Assembly (NCBI GenBank): GCA_030151885.1
Contig: JASLCG010000133.1
Coordinates: 1-36,697 of the forward strand
Source of the DNA: Bacteroides sp.
GTDB lineage: Bacteria; Bacteroidota; Bacteroidia; Bacteroidales; Bacteroidaceae
Length of the DNA stretch: 36,697 nucleotides
Reading direction: 5' to 3'
Positions 33,739 through 36,697 of the stretch are shown one piece after another. The position numbers were made by a program, and so were the translations under genes. Positions within the stretch are counted from its first letter, which is position 1, and each line of letters starts with the position of its first letter. The notes beneath the pieces are model-generated. The model saw only the letters and a program-made list of their open reading frames with translations, was not told where the DNA came from and made no database searches.

Positions 33739-34575
33739 ATGAAAAAGAAAATCAAATTGTTACCACTATTAGCTATAGCAATAGCTTTTGTTGGTTGCCA
33801 ACAAAAAACTGTAGAAAGAGAAATAGCATCAGAAAAAGTAGAAAGAATAGCACATCTAAATAATGATAAAGATGCCCCATACTGCGATTTAAGTGTAGAG
33901 TTTGAATACCTTAAGAATAGTAAAAACCTTGCAACTGAAGCCAAAATAAACTCGACTTTAATTGCTGATGTATTTGGAGCTAAAGATTCAAAAGGAACAG
34001 TAAAAGAGACTATTGAAAAATATGGTCAAAACTATGTAGATGAATATACGAACTCTTTAGAACCACTGTATCTTGAAGAGATAAAAGATAACAACAACGA
34101 GAGTGTCAGCGTTTACTTCATGTATGAGCTGAAGAATAATACAAAGTTGAATCAGCAAAACGAAGTGCTGATATCATTTGTCAATGATTTTTATATCTTT
34201 ACTGGAGGTGCACATGGCGTGTATGCAACAACATATTACAACTATGATGCTACAACTGGAGAAAAAGTTGAAATTGATGATGTTTTCAAAGGAGATTATG
34301 AAACAGACCTAACACAGGCTATTTACAATGCTTTTAAAGCTAAAGATTTCCCTAACAATGAAAACTCTGAAGAGGTGGGCTTCTTTAATCTAAAAGAGCT
34401 ACTAACTCCTTCTACAAACTTCAATTTTACAGAAGATGGAATTGAGTTTATATATGGAATATACGAGATAGCACCATACTCTAGTGGAGAACCAAGAGTT
34501 GTAGTACCTTACAACACAATAAAAGAGATATTAAATTTAGATAATCAAATTGTAAAGCATTTTTCAAATTTCTAA
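33739..34575 (+). CDS. DUF3298/DUF4163 (RsiV-like) lipoprotein (third of three)
   Basis: This 278-residue lipoprotein has a signal MKKKIKLLPLLAIAIAFVGC, lipid Cys20. It shows the family hallmarks cleanly: FTGGAHG (154-160), YYNYDATTGEKVEIDDVF (166-183), FTEDGIEFIYGIYEIAPYSSG (230-250), and a last PYNTIKEIL. The N-terminal DUF4163-like part covers about 45-150. It is the most canonical of the three paralogs and lies 128 bases after the second. A strong terminator follows at 34604-34642. Related proteins bind lysozyme (RsiV) or act in the envelope. No partner gene is visible, so the role here is open. Confidence 0.8.
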   Translation: MKKKIKLLPLLAIAIAFVGCQQKTVEREIASEKVERIAHLNNDKDAPYCDLSVEFEYLKNSKNLATEAKINSTLIADVFGAKDSKGTVKETIEKYGQNYVDEYTNSLEPLYLEEIKDNNNESVSVYFMYELKNNTKLNQQNEVLISFVNDFYIFTGGAHGVYATTYYNYDATTGEKVEIDDVFKGDYETDLTQAIYNAFKAKDFPNNENSEEVGFFNLKELLTPSTNFNFTEDGIEFIYGIYEIAPYSSGEPRVVVPYNTIKEILNLDNQIVKHFSNF

Positions 34576-34603
34576 AAAGTGATTGCTTTAATAAATAAAT
34601 TCT

Positions 34604-34642
34604 AAGAGTCAAGCCTTGTAATTAAGGCTTGACTCTTTTTTT
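34604..34642 (+). terminator. Rho-independent terminator after the DUF3298 cluster
   Basis: A perfect 14-bp stem (AAGAGTCAAGCCTT with its complement) and 6-base loop, followed by eight T. Confidence 0.9.
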
Positions 34643-34786
34643 CTATACCTATACGCCATAAAGAAGATAAAAAACCATGAGTAGTAGATTATGATGTATA
34701 TTTTTCATAATTTAAACCCTTAATTATTGCAAGAAGCAATAAAGCTATAACAAACATTTTTATACAGACATAACGTTATAACAATA

Positions 34787-35410
34787 ATGGATTTAATTCT
34801 AAAGTATTTTCCTGATTTAACAGATAATCAAAAACAACAATTCGCTGCACTTTACGATCTTTATATCGATTGGAATTCTAAAATCAATGTAATATCTCGA
34901 AAAGACATTGAAAACTTATACGAACATCATGTTTTACACTCACTAGGAATAGCAACTGTCATAAATTTTAAACCTGGTACTAAAATAATGGACCTTGGAA
35001 CTGGAGGTGGCTTCCCAGGTATTCCATTAGCCATTTTATTCCCAGAAACTAAATTCCACTTAGTAGACAGTATTCGTAAAAAAGTACGTGTTGCACAAGA
35101 AGTGGCTCAAGCTATTGGCTTAAAAAATGTTACATTTAGACATGCAAGAGCACAAGAAGAAAAACAACTCTTTGACTTTGTTGTTAGTAGAGCTGTAATG
35201 CCTTTGGAAGATTTAGTTACAATAATACGTAAAAACATAGATAAAAAACAGATTAATGCACTACCTAATGGTTTAATATGCCTTAAAGGGGGTGAATTAG
35301 AAAAAGAGGCTCTTCCTGTAAAAAATAGAACTACAATTTACGACCTACACAAAGAGTTCAAAGAAGAGTTCTTTGAGACGAAAAAAGTAGTTTATGTTTC
35401 ACTAGTATAA
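34787..35410 (+). CDS. rsmG: 16S rRNA (guanine(527)-N7)-methyltransferase RsmG
   Basis: This 207-residue SAM-dependent enzyme methylates G527 of 16S rRNA. It has YIDWNSKINVISRKDIENLY (22-41), YEHHVLHSLG, the SAM motif IMDLGTGGGFPGIPLAI, LVDSIRKKVRV and VVSRAVMPLEDL, all typical of RsmG (GidB). Length is normal. It starts a plus-strand run of three genes with short gaps: 13 bases to the hydrolase and 34 to gcvP. The upstream gap of 211 bases holds the previous terminator and no clear promoter box. Confidence 0.96.
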   Translation: MDLILKYFPDLTDNQKQQFAALYDLYIDWNSKINVISRKDIENLYEHHVLHSLGIATVINFKPGTKIMDLGTGGGFPGIPLAILFPETKFHLVDSIRKKVRVAQEVAQAIGLKNVTFRHARAQEEKQLFDFVVSRAVMPLEDLVTIIRKNIDKKQINALPNGLICLKGGELEKEALPVKNRTTIYDLHKEFKEEFFETKKVVYVSLV

Positions 35411-35423
35411 GTTCCATTTTATT

Positions 35424-36083
35424 ATGATGAAGATACAAAAATTTGAATTCAATATGTTCCCCGTTAATACTTATGTATTGTGGGATGAAGATACTAAAGA
35501 TGCTGTTATAATAGATCCTGGTTGTTTTTTCCCAAACGAAAAAACAACTTTAAAAAACTTTATAAAGCAAAACAATCTAAAAGTAAACCGATTGCTCAAC
35601 ACTCATCTACACTTAGACCATATTCTTGGCAATACTTTCGTGGCAGAAGAGTTTGGAGTAAAACCGGAGGCCAATCAAGAAGATGAGTTCTGGCTTATTG
35701 GAGCCGAGCAACAAGCTAGAATGTTTGGTTTTGAGCTACAAGAAGAACAAGTCCAATTAGGAAATTACCTAAGTGAGGGAGAGCAAGTTAAGTTCGGAAA
35801 CATTACACTAGATATTATTAAAGTCCCTGGCCACTCACCTGGCAGCGTTGCTTTCTACAACAAAGAGAGTGGAGATTTATTCTCGGGCGACGTGCTGTTT
35901 TACGAGAGCATTGGCCGAGCAGACCTTCAAGGAGGTAATTTCCAACAACTTAAAGATAATATTATCAAAAAACTTTTTATCTTACCTAAAGAGACGATTA
36001 TCCATTCTGGTCATGGTCCATCAACTACAATAGGTCATGAAAAGATGTATAATCCTTTCTTCACCAATACCGAAAGTCTTTAA
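35424..36083 (+). CDS. Metallo-beta-lactamase-fold hydrolase (GloB-like)
   Basis: This 219-residue cytoplasmic protein has THLHLDH with metal ligands His61, His63, Asp65 and His66, VPGHSPGSVAFY, FSGDVLFYESIGRADL and IHSGHGPSTTIG. These match the single-domain glyoxalase-II-like/persulfide-dioxygenase-like hydrolases. It lacks the C-terminal substrate domain of true glyoxalase II, so hydroxyacylglutathione hydrolase activity is unlikely. The true substrate, perhaps a thioester, is unknown. MM at the start allows a second ATG at 35427. It lies 13 bases after rsmG, probably in one operon. Confidence 0.85.
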   Translation: MMKIQKFEFNMFPVNTYVLWDEDTKDAVIIDPGCFFPNEKTTLKNFIKQNNLKVNRLLNTHLHLDHILGNTFVAEEFGVKPEANQEDEFWLIGAEQQARMFGFELQEEQVQLGNYLSEGEQVKFGNITLDIIKVPGHSPGSVAFYNKESGDLFSGDVLFYESIGRADLQGGNFQQLKDNIIKKLFILPKETIIHSGHGPSTTIGHEKMYNPFFTNTESL

Positions 36084-36103
36084 TAAATAATACGTTGAAC
36101 ACT

Positions 36104-36111
36104 TAAATTTG
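36104..36111 (+). promoter_or_regulatory. -7 element six bases before the gcvP ATG
   Basis: TAAATTTG, then AATACT, then ATG. It is an exact TAnnTTTG match placed as in the lipB and AraC-family genes. It suggests gcvP has its own leaderless transcript besides any read-through from rsmG. No -33 box is obvious. Confidence 0.45.
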
Positions 36112-36117
36112 AATACT

Positions 36118-36697
36118 ATGAACACAAATTGCTTAGCGAATAGGCACATTGGAATTAGTGAAAACGACATGAAAGTTATGCTGAGTAAAATCGGCGTAAA
36201 ATCGTTGGATGAACTTATTTCAAAAACAATTCCTGAGGATATTAGGTTAAAAGAACCAATCGATTTACCTAAAACGATGTCGGAGTATGATTACGCGAAT
36301 CATATTACAGAGTTAGCAGGTAAGAATAAAATATTCAAATCGTACATTGGTCAAGGTTGGTATGGAACAATTACTCCGGCAGTTATTACACGAAATGTAT
36401 TCCAAAATCCTGTTTGGTATACGTCATACACTCCGTATCAAGGAGAAGTATCGCAAGGTAGGCTCGAGGCCTTAATGAATTTCCAAACGGCTATTTCTGA
36501 TTTAACAGGACTTCCACTATCCAACTGTTCATTACTAGATGAAGCAACAGCTGGAGCAGAGGCTATGACTATGATGTATAATCTACGCAGTAGGCCTCAG
36601 CAAAAAGAGGGTGCAAACACCTTATTTGTAGATAAGAATGTATTCCCAGAGACACTAGCCGTTATAAAAACAAGAGGTATTCCTCAAGGAATAAACA
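36118..36697 (+). CDS. gcvP: Glycine dehydrogenase (decarboxylating), P-protein, N-terminal part
   Basis: These are the first 193 codons of the PLP-dependent P-protein of the glycine cleavage system; the gene runs off the right edge. Visible marks are NRHIGISENDMKVML, YIGQGWYGTITPAVI, NPVWYTSYTPYQGEVSQGRL and LTGLPLSNCSLLDEATAGAEAM, all strongly conserved in GcvP. The catalytic Lys lies beyond the window. LipB earlier in the window supplies octanoyl groups used to make lipoyl cofactor for the H-protein, but the two genes are far apart. The frame is clean as far as it can be read. Confidence 0.96.
   Translation, partial: MNTNCLANRHIGISENDMKVMLSKIGVKSLDELISKTIPEDIRLKEPIDLPKTMSEYDYANHITELAGKNKIFKSYIGQGWYGTITPAVITRNVFQNPVWYTSYTPYQGEVSQGRLEALMNFQTAISDLTGLPLSNCSLLDEATAGAEAMTMMYNLRSRPQQKEGANTLFVDKNVFPETLAVIKTRGIPQGIN

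Noticed and set aside
1..36697. CRISPR arrays, tRNAs, rRNA, insertion sequences, prophage or known defence systems
   Set aside because: I looked for regular spaced repeats, cloverleaf-like stretches, transposase motifs and defence protein motifs and saw none.

Overview
The window is about 36.7 kb of AT-rich chromosomal DNA from a member of the Bacteroidota, most likely the order Bacteroidales. Four things support this: a SusC/SusD outer-membrane pair, the L28-L33-DUF4295 ribosomal cluster, repeated TAnnTTTG promoter elements in place of sigma70 boxes, and an archaeal/eukaryotic-type prolyl-tRNA synthetase. No rRNA, tRNA, CRISPR array, transposase or phage gene was seen. Apart from a few accessory genes the content is housekeeping. 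I found no clear new multi-gene system, but several local features deserve a check.

Layout. 1-1393 (minus) is the edge of a surface-polysaccharide locus: a DegT-type sugar aminotransferase followed, with stop and start overlapping, by a truncated gene that may be a sugar-transfer ATP-grasp protein. 1572-4043 (plus) holds a GH29 alpha-L-fucosidase lipoprotein and a DoxX membrane protein. 4413-9798 (minus) is a susC-susD operon with a good Bacteroidota promoter but no enzyme or regulator beside it. 9992-13765 (minus) is the operon ftsY-rimO-HU/TM/LysM protein. 14100-14730 (minus) is rpmB-rpmG-DUF4295, and 14843-17134 (minus) is tsaD-cinA. Divergent from tsaD, 17265-21740 (plus) is tamB. Then come a uracil-DNA-glycosylase-like protein (plus), a nicotinamidase-like hydrolase, proS and lipB (all minus), an AraC-family regulator (plus), an outer-membrane beta-barrel protein (minus), a tiny membrane ORF (plus), a copper-type P1B ATPase and an AlkD-like DNA glycosylase (minus). 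Three DUF3298/RsiV-like envelope proteins follow in a row (plus). The right edge is rsmG, a metallo-beta-lactamase-fold hydrolase and the start of gcvP (plus).

How it works together. Most units are single genes or short operons closed by strong hairpin terminators. Expression signals are mostly of the Bacteroidota kind, with weak or absent Shine-Dalgarno sequences. rpmG and cinA are exceptions, with nearly perfect Shine-Dalgarno sequences. lipB, the AraC-family gene and gcvP have a -7 element 5-6 bases before the ATG, which predicts leaderless or nearly leaderless mRNAs. Other points of interest are a tamB start with no ATG, a P1B ATPase with altered metal-site residues, and a protein joining HU-like domains to a membrane segment and a LysM domain.
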